This document shows, piece after piece, positions 27,572 to 37,033 of a stretch of 64,000 bases of DNA. Source of the stretch: CAYTAU01 sp964442075 (GTDB taxonomy: Bacteria > Bacteroidota > Bacteroidia > Bacteroidales > CAYTAU01); contig CAYTWH010000015.1 of the NCBI GenBank assembly GCA_964442075.1, forward strand, positions 15,608-79,607, written 5' to 3'. The translations under genes were made by a program, and so were the position numbers. Within the stretch, counting starts at the first letter, position 1. Each line of letters begins with the position of its first letter. The notes beneath the pieces are model-generated. The model was not told the origin of the DNA. It ran no database searches and saw only the letters and a program-made list of their open reading frames with translations.

Positions 27572-27609
27572 AATACTTTGAGAATTACAAATGTGAGGAA
27601 ATCACAATT

Positions 27610-28203
27610 TTATTTTCTTAAATTTATTTCGTCTCTAATTTTAGATGCTAATTCATAATTTTCTTCAGAAATAGCTTTATTTAACTTTTCCTTTAACTTT
27701 TTATTGTTATATCCTGAAAAATCATTATCGCTATCACTATCATTTTCTTCTTGTGTGGTAATAATTTCTTTTTCTTCGTCTATCTCCTTTCCAACATCAA
27801 GCACTACTCCGGCTTTTGCCATAATTGCTTCTGATGTATAAATTGGGCATTTAAAACGCAGAGCTAAAGCAACAGCATCAGAAGTACGGGCATCAATAGT
27901 AATTATTTTGTTATTAAAAGAGTAAACTATATCGGCATAAAACACCCCCTCTTCAAGTTTACTTATTACAACTTCTTTTATTTCTACATTAATATTTTTT
28001 GCAAATGTGTGAAACAGATCATGAGTAAGTGGACGAGGAGGAGATAATTTTTCCAAAACAATTGCTATTGACTGTGCCTCAAAACCACCAATTATTATTG
28101 GGATACGTCTTTTGCCATTTTCTTCGGCAAGTACCAAAGCATAAGCTCCTGCTTGTGTCTGACTATAAGATAATCCTAATACATTCAATCTGATTTTACT
28201 CAT
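27610..28203 (-). CDS. Bifunctional nuclease family (BFN/DUF151) protein with UVR motif
   Basis: This 197-residue protein has a BFN domain at residues 1 to about 135: LPIIIGGFEAQSIAIVLE-like and ARTSDAVALALRFKCPIY. A C-terminal UvrB/UvrC (UVR) helix-hairpin motif follows (about 165-195): LNKAISEENYELASKIRDE. The linker is very acidic. BFN proteins have been described with RNase/DNase activity, but the physiological role in Bacteroidota is unclear. It is the first gene of a bfn-CNT transporter-thyA-folA block. Confidence 0.88.
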   Translation of the reverse strand: MSKIRLNVLGLSYSQTQAGAYALVLAEENGKRRIPIIIGGFEAQSIAIVLEKLSPPRPLTHDLFHTFAKNINVEIKEVVISKLEEGVFYADIVYSFNNKIITIDARTSDAVALALRFKCPIYTSEAIMAKAGVVLDVGKEIDEEKEIITTQEENDSDSDNDFSGYNNKKLKEKLNKAISEENYELASKIRDEINLRK

Positions 28204-28250
28204 TATATTACCAATATCTGGAAAATGCTTGTTTTACTCAATTTGATAGA

Positions 28251-28258
28251 CAAATATA
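28251..28258 (-). promoter_or_regulatory. Putative -7 box for the bfn-thyA-folA block
   Basis: On the minus strand this reads TATATTTG, matching TAnnTTTG, 48 bases before the BFN start codon. No clear -33 TTTG is seen at the usual spacing. Confidence 0.4.
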
Positions 28259-28381
28259 ATAACTTAATGACTATTTTTCTAATATGTTTTATAATTAAAT
28301 TTAACAGAGTTATACACATGTTAAAGTTCATGCACACAAAACAAAATAATGTATGACAAAGCTCGTTCTTTCCTTACTTCT

Positions 28382-29221
28382 TTAATAAGCTATAAGACTG
28401 GCTTTTCTTAAACTATCCTTATGTTCAGTACTTAAGCTATAATCGTTTTTATAAATAGCTTTTTCCCAATCACCATACATAGGATTTGGTAGAATAATGT
28501 ATTTTGTTCCAAAATCATTTTTATTGGCATCAACAACATCCAATGCCAATTTTTCATTTCTTGATTCATAAATATCAGAAAAATCAGCCAAATTATCGCC
28601 AATTAAAAGTACAATATCATATTTTTTTAAGATTTTTTCTCTTCTTTTTGTTTTACTGCTTTCTTCTGTTCTTAAAAAGAAATTAGCCTTTTCCACAAAA
28701 GGAAAACCTAAATTTTTCATATTTTTCATTGTTCTTTCTAGCTCTTCCTCTCTCCTATTTGAAACATATATTGCTTTTACTCCTTTTGCTTTTGCATGTA
28801 ATAAAAAGTCAATTGCACCCGGCAAAACTTTTGCTGAAGCTAAGTCAGTCCAGTTTTTCCAGTTTTCACCGGTATATCCAAGACCTGTTTTTATACACAT
28901 TGCTTCAAAAGGGCTATTGTCTAATATGGTCTCATCAATATCAAGAATAACAACAGCTTGCTTGGTTGAAGATGTATCTAACTTTGTCAGATTGTTTTCA
29001 AGAGCTAATTTTGCAAAATTATAAGCTTGATAATAAACGGCTCTCATTTCTGCCGATTGTTGAAACCATAAAGTAGACATTACTAAATGTTCCTGCTCCA
29101 ATCTATTATTAATATCCTCACTTTTAACTGATAATAATTCTTTATTATTTTCAATTCTCTTACAGGATACAATATTTAATATAAAAGCAACTAAAAAAAT
29201 TGCATAAAATTGTGTTTTCAT
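28382..29221 (-). CDS. 5'-nucleotidase, lipoprotein e(P4) family (HAD acid phosphatase)
   Basis: This 279-residue lipoprotein phosphatase has the lipobox NIVSC, Cys20. The HAD catalytic motif is VVILDIDETILDNS with Asp94, Asp96 and Thr98. Motif II is IYVSNRREEE, and the acidic motif near the end is LLIGDNLADFSD. Enzymes of this class dephosphorylate nucleotides or NMN outside the cytoplasm so that the nucleoside can be taken up. Its position 178 bases upstream of the BFN/CNT nucleoside transporter block fits this salvage role. Confidence 0.9.
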   Translation of the reverse strand: MKTQFYAIFLVAFILNIVSCKRIENNKELLSVKSEDINNRLEQEHLVMSTLWFQQSAEMRAVYYQAYNFAKLALENNLTKLDTSSTKQAVVILDIDETILDNSPFEAMCIKTGLGYTGENWKNWTDLASAKVLPGAIDFLLHAKAKGVKAIYVSNRREEELERTMKNMKNLGFPFVEKANFFLRTEESSKTKRREKILKKYDIVLLIGDNLADFSDIYESRNEKLALDVVDANKNDFGTKYIILPNPMYGDWEKAIYKNDYSLSTEHKDSLRKASLIAY

Positions 29222-29363
29222 TTTAAAAAGTATTTGATTTTTAACTTAATATTAATAATTTTACATCATAAACATTAAGGTAAATTATTTTTTACAAAAA
29301 TATGTTTTTGTTATCAAACATCTAACTAAAATATCATTTCTCTTAATTTATTTAAGTTTTATA

Positions 29364-32300
29364 TTGCCTCAACTACATGGGCAAACTATAAACGATATAG
29401 GTAAATCTTTTATTAAAAACTACTTGCCGTCAGAATACGGATCTAATCCTCAAACTTGGGCGGCTATTCAGGATAATGATGGTATAATGTATTTTGGTAA
29501 TAATGATGGAATACTCGAATTTGATGGTAAAACATGGAGAAAAATAATAGGACCCGTTGATATAAGAGCTTTTTTTAAAGATTCAACAGGAATTATTTAT
29601 GTAGGAGCACAAAACGAAATTGGGTATCTTGAAAAAGATGAATTAGGCTACACAAAATTTCGATCATTTACTGAGCAATTAAGTGAAAAAAAGAAAAATT
29701 TTTATAATATCCCCAGTATTGTTAAATATAAAGAAGGTGTGTTGTTTATTGGATTTTCACACATGTTTTATTTTAAAGATAAAAAACTTGAAAAGTTTTG
29801 GGAGTCAGAAAAAGATTTCAGTTTTGGATTTAATATAGATGAAAGAATTTTTGTTCGTAAAAAAGAAGTTGGATTAATGGAATTAGTTAATGATTCACTT
29901 CAATTAATACCAAATGGAAATAGATTTTCAGAACAAGCTGTTTACACAATGTTAAAATATGATGAGAATAGGATTTTAATCGGCACTCGTAATCAAGGCT
30001 TGTTTTTTATGAATATAAATAACTACTCAATTACTACTTTTAAGACAAATATTGATGATTATATTATTAAGCATAATTTATATCATGGCATTAAAATATA
30101 TGAAAAATATTTTGTATTAGTTACAAGTTCCGGAGGTGCAGTAGTAATAGATAAAAAAGGGAGGCTTATTCAATTATATAACAAATACTCTGGACTTGAT
30201 AATAATAACACTCATTTTGCTTATTTGGATTATGGAGAAAATTTATGGATTACATCAAATAATGGCATTTCATATATTGAAACATATTCTCCTATTTCAT
30301 TTTTTGATAACGAAAGTGGATATTCAAACATTCCAACCATTGTTAACAAATATGGATTAAATTACTACTTAGGAACATTGCAAAATTTCTACACATTAGA
30401 TATTGATACAATATTAACTGAATCCAGCAACAACTTTTACTCTTTTAATCCTTTACATAAAGAATCCACTAGTTTTATGGATATAAAAATTATTGATAAC
30501 GAACTTTATTCTGTTTTTCGCAATGGTATTTATAAACTTGAAAATAGCAAATTAAAATTAGTATTTTCTTTTAAGGTAAGTTATTTATTGCATCAATTAA
30601 TTTCTAAACCAAACTACTTATTACTTGGAACAAGTAAAGGTCTTGTTCTAATAAAAAAAGAAAATGATAAATTTATAGATCTTGGAATGATTAAAAATAT
30701 ATCTGAAGAAGTAAGAGTAATAATTGAAGATAAAAATGGAGATATTTGGTTTAATACTTTAGAAAAAAATATTTACAAGCTTAAATTATTTCCTGAAAAA
30801 CAAGAATCTGAAGTAATACAATATGATATTTTAAAAGGCTTGAAAATTGAAAGACCTGCTGTTCCAATATTACTTAATGACACAATTTATGTAACTACAA
30901 AAAACAATGTTTTTCAATATGATTTTAATAATGATCTTTTTCATAAATGCAACTCTTTTCCGTTAACTATCGGAGATAATGATTCAATAAAATATGAGAG
31001 TTTTACACAACTTAACGATAAAATCATTTTTACTACTACAGCTTCAGATGGCATTGGAATGTTAACTAAAAATGAAAATGGAGAATTTACTGTCAATTTT
31101 ACTCCTTTTTTAAGAGAACCTGCTTTCCCTGTTTTCCACACTTTTATTGATACTGTAAACAAATGGTTCTGGTATACAAGTACAAAAAAGATTTATATTT
31201 ATAATTATCAATATGAAAAAGATTATGAAAATAATTATAAAACTTTAATGAGAAAAATTACAATTAATAATGATTCTGTTATATCCTATGGTAAATATGA
31301 TAATAATAATGTTCCCATTTTTAAATTTTCTGAAAACACTTTATGTTTTGAATTTTCCGCAATTCAATTTGAAAATAATGATGCAATTATGTACTCATAC
31401 TTTATTGAAAATTTTGATAAAACATGGTCAAAATGGTCAAATGATAGTAAAGTCAAGTATACAAATATTCCAAATGGAGATTTTACATTTAAAGTAAAAG
31501 CTATTAATTGCTATGGTATAGAAAGTGAAATTGCTGAATATAAATTTTCAATCCTACCTCCTTGGCACAAAACTTTTTGGGCTTATTTACTTTATTTGGT
31601 TTTATTAATAATTTTAATTTATGGAATAGTTTATCTTAATTCAAAACGCTTAAAAGCAATTAACATTAAACTTGAAAAAATTATAGATGAAAGAACTTTT
31701 GAAATTAATCAAAAAAATGCTGAATTAAATAAACGGAATAAACTTATAACTGACAGCATCAGATATGCTAAACATATACAAGAAGCTGTTTTACCTAATG
31801 CACATATTTTAAACAAGTATTTTCCAGAATCATTTATTTATTTTCTCCCTCGTGATATAGTTAGTGGTGATTTTTATTGGTTCTCACAACAAGATAATAA
31901 ATTATTCATCGCAACAGGTGATTGCACAGGACATGGTGTACCTGGTGCCTTAATGTCCATAATGGGAAATACCCTCCTTAATGAAATTGTTAATGAAAAG
32001 AAAATTCATAAACCCTCTGAAATATTTGATCAATTAAATAAGAGAATTGTAGCTTTATTAAAACAAAATGAAGAAGATAATCAAACAAGAGATGATGGAA
32101 TGGATATATCTTTATGCTGTTTTGATAAAAAAAATAAAACAATTCAAATAGCTTCTGCAAATCATAAAGTACTAGTAATTAACAATGGGGGAACGGACAT
32201 TATTGAAGGTGATATATATTCAATTGGTGGGTTGTTTTCAAATAAATCTGATTTTGGCTTTACAAATTACGAGTTAGAATACAGACCAAATACAAAAATT

Positions 32301-32504
32301 TATCTCTATTCAGATGGATACCAAGATCAATTTGGGGGAAAATATAACAAAAAATTTATGGCTAAAAAATTTGAGCAACTAATTTTAAACAATGTCCATC
32401 TAACTATGAACGAACAATATAATACCATTAAATCTACTTTTGAAGAATGGAAAAAAGATGTTAAACAAATTGATGATATTCTTGTTATTGGAATCAAAAT
32501 ATAA
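29364..32504 (+). CDS. Two-component-propeller sensor with Y_Y_Y domain and SpoIIE/PP2C phosphatase
   Basis: This 1046-residue membrane sensor has a periplasmic beta-propeller (about 20-640), with repeats such as NPQTWAAIQDNDGIMYFGNND and IIEDKNGDIWFNT. A Y_Y_Y domain (about 650-730) follows, then one membrane helix (about 737-760), a coiled coil, and a cytoplasmic SpoIIE-type Ser/Thr phosphatase. Metal-binding motifs are DIVSGDFYWF, GDCTGHGVPGALMS, YLYSDGYQDQFGG and the terminal QIDDILVIGIKI. No His kinase or response-regulator domain is present. TTG 29364 is the only canonical start in frame, yet the frame stays open upstream to 29259 and encodes a good signal peptide from about 29313, where ATC stands at the expected start position. 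Confidence 0.88.
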   Translation: MPQLHGQTINDIGKSFIKNYLPSEYGSNPQTWAAIQDNDGIMYFGNNDGILEFDGKTWRKIIGPVDIRAFFKDSTGIIYVGAQNEIGYLEKDELGYTKFRSFTEQLSEKKKNFYNIPSIVKYKEGVLFIGFSHMFYFKDKKLEKFWESEKDFSFGFNIDERIFVRKKEVGLMELVNDSLQLIPNGNRFSEQAVYTMLKYDENRILIGTRNQGLFFMNINNYSITTFKTNIDDYIIKHNLYHGIKIYEKYFVLVTSSGGAVVIDKKGRLIQLYNKYSGLDNNNTHFAYLDYGENLWITSNNGISYIETYSPISFFDNESGYSNIPTIVNKYGLNYYLGTLQNFYTLDIDTILTESSNNFYSFNPLHKESTSFMDIKIIDNELYSVFRNGIYKLENSKLKLVFSFKVSYLLHQLISKPNYLLLGTSKGLVLIKKENDKFIDLGMIKNISEEVRVIIEDKNGDIWFNTLEKNIYKLKLFPEKQESEVIQYDILKGLKIERPAVPILLNDTIYVTTKNNVFQYDFNNDLFHKCNSFPLTIGDNDSIKYESFTQLNDKIIFTTTASDGIGMLTKNENGEFTVNFTPFLREPAFPVFHTFIDTVNKWFWYTSTKKIYIYNYQYEKDYENNYKTLMRKITINNDSVISYGKYDNNNVPIFKFSENTLCFEFSAIQFENNDAIMYSYFIENFDKTWSKWSNDSKVKYTNIPNGDFTFKVKAINCYGIESEIAEYKFSILPPWHKTFWAYLLYLVLLIILIYGIVYLNSKRLKAINIKLEKIIDERTFEINQKNAELNKRNKLITDSIRYAKHIQEAVLPNAHILNKYFPESFIYFLPRDIVSGDFYWFSQQDNKLFIATGDCTGHGVPGALMSIMGNTLLNEIVNEKKIHKPSEIFDQLNKRIVALLKQNEEDNQTRDDGMDISLCCFDKKNKTIQIASANHKVLVINNGGTDIIEGDIYSIGGLFSNKSDFGFTNYELEYRPNTKIYLYSDGYQDQFGGKYNKKFMAKKFEQLILNNVHLTMNEQYNTIKSTFEEWKKDVKQIDDILVIGIKI

Positions 32505-32615
32505 TATAATCTAAACGACAAACAATAATAAATATTCCAAATTTCACTAAAAACAATAATTTTTCAATAAAAGAAATTTATCTTTACACTATAATTAAAA
32601 TTAATACAAAACCCC

Positions 32616-33092
32616 ATGATAATAAACAATTATAGATCTATGACAAGTGTTAAACTGCGTAGATTTATTTTATCAGTAATCTTTATGCTGTTGGTAATAT
32701 TGCCGTTAATGACAAACTTGTTTGACTTTTTTGAAAACAGTGAATATTTTATCCCTATAGTAGCAGGTTTTCTTTTTATATTATTTTATTTATACGAGTA
32801 TTTTTTAAATTACTACTACATATATTATAATGATGAAGGTCCAAAAATAATTATTCGTTTTTATTCTATGAGAATATTTCAAGGCTTAAAAAAAGCTGTT
32901 GAAATACCAAAAAATTCTTTAGTTAAGTTTGAAATAGAAACTTCATTTTTAAAGAAAAAAAAATTGTTGTTTTTATACCAACAGCATAAAAATGAAGTAA
33001 TAAAATATCCTTATATAAGCATAACTTTATTAAAAAAAACCGATGTAAATTTATTGAATAAATCGCTCAGCAGATTTGTTGAAAAATCATAA
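32616..33092 (+). CDS. Small membrane protein of unknown function
   Basis: This 158-residue protein has two membrane helices (about residues 14-33 and 44-63), then a basic, beta-rich cytoplasmic tail with MRIFQGLKKAVEIPKNSLVKFEIE and KYPYISITLLKK. An alternative ATG nine codons in, at 32640, would give a shorter start before the first helix. The tail resembles PH-like domains that follow two helices in some bacterial membrane proteins, but the match is only impressionistic. It lies 84 bases upstream of asnS and has no obvious operon partner. Confidence 0.55.
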   Translation: MIINNYRSMTSVKLRRFILSVIFMLLVILPLMTNLFDFFENSEYFIPIVAGFLFILFYLYEYFLNYYYIYYNDEGPKIIIRFYSMRIFQGLKKAVEIPKNSLVKFEIETSFLKKKKLLFLYQQHKNEVIKYPYISITLLKKTDVNLLNKSLSRFVEKS

Positions 33093-33143
33093 AACTAAAA
33101 ATATTATAACTAAGATTTAACTTTCTTTCAAAATTTAAAATTG

Positions 33144-33152
33144 TATTTTTGC
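33144..33152 (+). promoter_or_regulatory. Putative -7 box for asnS
   Basis: TATTTTTGC is a perfect TAnnTTTGC match 24 bases before the asnS ATG. TTTC-rich sequence lies around the expected -33 position. Confidence 0.6.
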
Positions 33153-33176
33153 ATTTGATATTGAATAAAATAAATA

Positions 33177-34619
33177 ATGGAAAAAAGAATAAAAGTCTCT
33201 GAATTACTAAATTCATCTGAATTTGATGCAACTGTAGTTGTAAAAGGATGGGTAAGAACTAAAAGAGGAAGTAAAAATGTTACTTTTTTAGCATTAAATG
33301 ATGGTTCGACAATAAATAATGTTCAAATTGTTGTTGATTTTGAAAAAATTGAAGAAAATTTATTATTAAATATAAATACTGGTACTTCAATATCTGTTAT
33401 TGGAAAAATTATTGAATCGCAAGGAAGTGGGCAAAAAATTGAGATTATTGCTGAAAAAATTGAAATTCTTGGAAAAACTGACCCTGATAAATATCCTTTA
33501 CAAGCCAAAAAGCATTCATTAGAATTTCTCAGAGAAATTGCACATCTAAGATTTAGAACAAATACATTTGGTGCAATTACTCGTATTAGACATGCTATGA
33601 TATTTGCGATTCATAAATTCTTTAATGACAAAGGTTTTGTTAACATACATACCCCCATTATTACGGGTTCTGATGCAGAGGGTGCCGGTGAAATGTTTAG
33701 AGTAACAAGCTTAGATATTAAAAATACTCCGCTTGATGAAAAAGGTAATATTGATTTCAAACAAGATTTTTTTGGTAAAGAAACGAATTTAACTGTTTCA
33801 GGACAACTTGAAGCAGAACTTGCAGCTTTGGCTTTATCTGATGTTTATACTTTCGGACCTACTTTCAGGGCAGAAAATTCAAATACATCTCGCCATTTAG
33901 CAGAATTTTGGATGATAGAACCGGAAATGGCATTTTATGATATAAATGATGATATGGATTTAGCTGAAGAAATGTTAAAATATCTCATCAGTTATGCTCT
34001 TGACAATTGCGTTGATGATCTTAATTTTTTAAGTAAACGTCAGCAAGATGAAGAAAAAACCAAACCTCAAGAACAACGAGCAACAGAACTTATAGAAATG
34101 TTAAAATCTGTTCTGAATAGTAATTTTGAAAGAATAACTTATACAGAAGCATTTGACATTTTAAGAAATTCAAAACCAAATAAAAAGAAAAAATTTCAAT
34201 ATATAATTGAAAATTGGGGAATTGATTTACAATCTGAACATGAAAGATTTTTGGTTGAAAAACATTATAAAAAACCTGTTATAATTACCGATTACCCTAA
34301 AGATATAAAAGCATTTTATATGAAACAGAATGGTGACGGGAAAACGGTTAGGGCAATGGATGTTTTGTTTCCCGGCATAGGCGAAATTATTGGCGGATCT
34401 CAAAGAGAAGAAAATTATGATAAGCTTTTAACCCGAATGAAAGAAATGAATATTCCTAAAGAAGAAATGTGGTGGTATATTGAAACAAGAAAATTTGGAA
34501 CTGTACCACATAGCGGTTTTGGTTTAGGATTTGAACGCTTAATGCTATTTATAACAGGAATGAGCAATATAAGGGATGTTATTCCGTTTCCAAGAACACC
34601 AAAAAATGCTGAATTTTAA
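33177..34619 (+). CDS. asnS: Asparaginyl-tRNA synthetase
   Basis: This 480-residue class IIb synthetase charges tRNA-Asn. It has an N-terminal OB-fold anticodon-binding domain (about 1-110; VVVKGWVRTKRGSKNVTFL). The class II core follows, with motif 2 FRAENSNTSRHLAEFWMIEPE, characteristic of AsnRS rather than AspRS, and motif 3 GFGLGFERLMLFITG followed by NIRDVIPFPRTP. An insertion around 275-305 is rich in Lys/Glu. It lies 16 bases upstream of rpoN, which probably shares its transcript. Confidence 0.96.
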   Translation: MEKRIKVSELLNSSEFDATVVVKGWVRTKRGSKNVTFLALNDGSTINNVQIVVDFEKIEENLLLNINTGTSISVIGKIIESQGSGQKIEIIAEKIEILGKTDPDKYPLQAKKHSLEFLREIAHLRFRTNTFGAITRIRHAMIFAIHKFFNDKGFVNIHTPIITGSDAEGAGEMFRVTSLDIKNTPLDEKGNIDFKQDFFGKETNLTVSGQLEAELAALALSDVYTFGPTFRAENSNTSRHLAEFWMIEPEMAFYDINDDMDLAEEMLKYLISYALDNCVDDLNFLSKRQQDEEKTKPQEQRATELIEMLKSVLNSNFERITYTEAFDILRNSKPNKKKKFQYIIENWGIDLQSEHERFLVEKHYKKPVIITDYPKDIKAFYMKQNGDGKTVRAMDVLFPGIGEIIGGSQREENYDKLLTRMKEMNIPKEEMWWYIETRKFGTVPHSGFGLGFERLMLFITGMSNIRDVIPFPRTPKNAEF

Positions 34620-34635
34620 TTAATTTACTATAACG

Positions 34636-36087
34636 ATGTTAAAACAATCATTACAACAAAAATTACTTCAAAAATTATCTCCTCAACAAATTCAGTTGAT
34701 TAAACTTTTAGAAGTACCTACAATATTGTTAGACCAACGAATAAAAAAAGAAATAGAAGAAAATCCTGCTTTGGAAGAGGGAAATGAAGAAGAAATTGAA
34801 AAACAAGAAGAAGAAACTACAGAGGATGAAGAAAACAAAGAATTAGAAGAATTTTCTATAGATGATTATATTAATGAAGAAGATGTTCCATTTTATAAAC
34901 TTTCTGCAAAAAATTTCTCAAAAGATACTGAAAACAAAGACATTCCATTTTCAATTGGTTCAACTTTTCATGAAGAATTAGAACGACAAGCCGGTTTAAG
35001 AAATTTTAACGAAGAACAAGAATTACTTGCAAAGTACATAATAGGAAATATTGATGAGGATGGTTATTTACGACGAGAACTTGATGCTATTGTTGATGAT
35101 GTGGCATTTACATTAAATATAAATGTTAAAATTAATGACCTGGAAGAAATTCTAAAAACAATACAAGGATTTGATCCTCCTGGTGTTGGGGCAAGAAATC
35201 TTCAGGAGTGTTTAATCCTACAATTTAATAAAAAAACAATAGATACAGAATCAAAAAAACTTGCCAAAAAAATATTAAAAAATAATTTTACAGAATTTAC
35301 AAAAAAACACTATGATAAAATAACCAATAAATATAATATTTCTGAAAATCAATTAAAAAATGCAATTAATGAAATAGTAAAATTAAATCCAAGACCGGGA
35401 AATACTTTTAGCAATCCTCATAATAAAACTTACCATCACATTACTCCCGACTTCATATTAGATATTGTAGATGGGGTTTTTCAATTATCATTAAATAGTA
35501 AAAATGCACCGGAATTAAGAGTAAATAAAAAATATTTTGAGATGTTGCAAGAATTTAATCAAGCTAAAGGTAAAGCAACAAAGACACAAAAAGAAGCTGT
35601 TACTTTTGTCAAACAAAAACTTGATTCCGCAAAATGGTTCATTGATGCAATAAAACAAAGGCAGAATACATTAATGATGACTATGAATAATATAATGGAG
35701 TTTCAAAAAGAGTATTTTTCGGAAGGCGATGAAACTAAGTTAAGGCCTATGATTTTAAAAGATATTGCCGAAAGAACAAATTTAGACATATCTACTATAA
35801 GCAGGGTTGCCAACAGTAAATATATTCAAACTCATTTTGGAATATTTTCTTTAAAATATTTTTTCTCAGAAGGTTTACAAACAGATTCAGGAGAAGAGGT
35901 TTCAACAAGAGAAATAAAAAAAATATTGCAAGATTGTGTTGATAATGAGAATAAGAAAAAGCCTCTTACAGATGAAAAACTTGCTGCTATTTTACAAGAA
36001 AAAGGATACCATATTGCCCGCAGAACTGTAGCAAAATATAGAGAACAATTAAATATTCCTGTTGGAAGACTTAGAAAAGAGTTATAA
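34636..36087 (+). CDS. rpoN: RNA polymerase sigma-54 factor
   Basis: This 483-residue sigma-54 factor directs transcription that needs an ATP-dependent enhancer-binding activator. Region I at the N-terminus is Gln/Leu-rich (LSPQQIQLIKLLEVP). An acidic region II covers about residues 50-85. The core-binding and helix-turn-helix domains follow (DISTISRVANSKYIQTHFGIF). The RpoN box ARRTVAKYREQLNIP is intact close to the C-terminus. It converges on the HIT gene with only two bases between the two stop codons. No activator gene is seen in this window. Confidence 0.97.
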   Translation: MLKQSLQQKLLQKLSPQQIQLIKLLEVPTILLDQRIKKEIEENPALEEGNEEEIEKQEEETTEDEENKELEEFSIDDYINEEDVPFYKLSAKNFSKDTENKDIPFSIGSTFHEELERQAGLRNFNEEQELLAKYIIGNIDEDGYLRRELDAIVDDVAFTLNINVKINDLEEILKTIQGFDPPGVGARNLQECLILQFNKKTIDTESKKLAKKILKNNFTEFTKKHYDKITNKYNISENQLKNAINEIVKLNPRPGNTFSNPHNKTYHHITPDFILDIVDGVFQLSLNSKNAPELRVNKKYFEMLQEFNQAKGKATKTQKEAVTFVKQKLDSAKWFIDAIKQRQNTLMMTMNNIMEFQKEYFSEGDETKLRPMILKDIAERTNLDISTISRVANSKYIQTHFGIFSLKYFFSEGLQTDSGEEVSTREIKKILQDCVDNENKKKPLTDEKLAAILQEKGYHIARRTVAKYREQLNIPVGRLRKEL

Positions 36088-36089
36088 CA

Positions 36090-36488
36090 TTACAATTCAA
36101 TACTCTGACTTATTTTAAAAGATACTTCCTTGAATTCTTCATCAGTAAATTTTAGTTTTGGTCTTGCAAAATTAATATCTTCAATATTATTAATTGGAAT
36201 AAGGTGAATATGGGCATGTGGCACTTCCAGTCCAATAACAGCAATTCCAATTCTTTCACATTCAACAACTTTTTCAATACCCAAAGCAACTTTTTTAGCA
36301 AATATGTTCATTCTTCCAAGCAAATTATCTTCAATATCAAAAATGTAATCTATTTCTTTTTTAGTAATTACAAGGGTATGACCTTTAGCAAGAGGGAAAA
36401 TATCTAAAAAAGCCAAGAACTCATCATTTTCAGCTACTTTATATGCAGGTATTTCGCCTTTAACTATTTTAGAAAATATTGAAGACAT
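36090..36488 (-). CDS. HIT family nucleotide-binding hydrolase
   Basis: This 132-residue protein has the histidine triad HAHIHLIPI near residue 93 and the opening SIFSKIVKGEIPAYKVAENDEFLAF that is typical of the HinT-like branch. These enzymes hydrolyse nucleoside phosphoramidates or AMP-lysine-type adducts. It follows greA by 10 bases on the same strand and is probably co-transcribed with it. Confidence 0.93.
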   Translation of the reverse strand: MSSIFSKIVKGEIPAYKVAENDEFLAFLDIFPLAKGHTLVITKKEIDYIFDIEDNLLGRMNIFAKKVALGIEKVVECERIGIAVIGLEVPHAHIHLIPINNIEDINFARPKLKFTDEEFKEVSFKISQSIEL

Positions 36489-36498
36489 TAAGCTTTAT

Positions 36499-36972
36499 TT
36501 ATCTTGAAATTTCAATTATCTCAAACTTCATTTTACCATTTGGGACTGTTACTTCAACAACATCTCCTACAACTTTCCCAAGCAATCCTGAAGCAATTGG
36601 AGTATTTATGGATATTTTTTTTTCTTTAAAATCTGCCTCGGCTTCTGATACAATTGTATATTCCATAATTGAATCATTATCAAAATTCTTAATTTTAACT
36701 TTTGATAGTATCTGTACTTTTGAATTATCAAGTTTTGATTCATCAATTACTCTACAATTTCTAATTACTTCTTGTAATTTAGATATTTGAAGTTCTAAAA
36801 GACCTTGAGCCTCTTTTGCAGCATCATATTCAGCATTTTCAGATAAATCTCCTTTATCTCTTGCTTCAGCAATTTGCCCTGATATAGCTGGTCTTTCAAC
36901 GTTAGTCAATTGCACCAGTTTTTTATGTAATTTTTTTAAACCTTCTTCTGTAATATAAGAGATTTTTGCCAT
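36499..36972 (-). CDS. greA: Transcription elongation factor GreA
   Basis: This 157-residue factor rescues backtracked RNA polymerase by stimulating transcript cleavage. The N-terminal coiled coil (about 1-75) carries the acidic tip sequence ARDKGDLSENAEYDAAKE, with the Asp/Glu pair used in cleavage. The C-terminal FKBP-like domain ends VEVTVPNGKMKFEIIEI. I chose ATG 36972 (MAKISYITEEGLKK) rather than the longer frame to 37014. A strong Shine-Dalgarno-like AAGGAGGGGG sits just upstream, which is uncommon in this phylum and confirms the start. Confidence 0.95.
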   Translation of the reverse strand: MAKISYITEEGLKKLHKKLVQLTNVERPAISGQIAEARDKGDLSENAEYDAAKEAQGLLELQISKLQEVIRNCRVIDESKLDNSKVQILSKVKIKNFDNDSIMEYTIVSEAEADFKEKKISINTPIASGLLGKVVGDVVEVTVPNGKMKFEIIEISR

Positions 36973-36974
36973 AA

Positions 36975-36992
36975 CTCTTACCCCCTCCTTAT
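36975..36992 (-). promoter_or_regulatory. Strong Shine-Dalgarno sequence of greA
   Basis: On the minus strand AAGGAGGGGGTAAGAG directly precedes the greA ATG. Most genes in this window lack any such purine-rich site, which is the norm for Bacteroidota. Confidence 0.7.
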
Positions 36993-36997
36993 TAATA

Positions 36998-37026
36998 ATA
37001 AAAAAGAATCCCAAAAAGGAACTCTT
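36998..37026 (-). terminator. Intrinsic terminator after the PorV-like gene, or greA leader hairpin
   Basis: On the minus strand, AAGAGTTCC pairs with GGGATTCTT (two G-U wobbles) around a T5 loop, and a run of T residues follows. It lies 32 bases past the stop of the PorV-like gene and 26 bases before the greA start, so it most simply ends the surface operon. A putative -7 box at 37034-37041 (minus, TATATTTG) lies upstream of it, so it could also be an attenuator in the greA leader. Confidence 0.6.
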
Positions 37027-37033
37027 TCAAATA

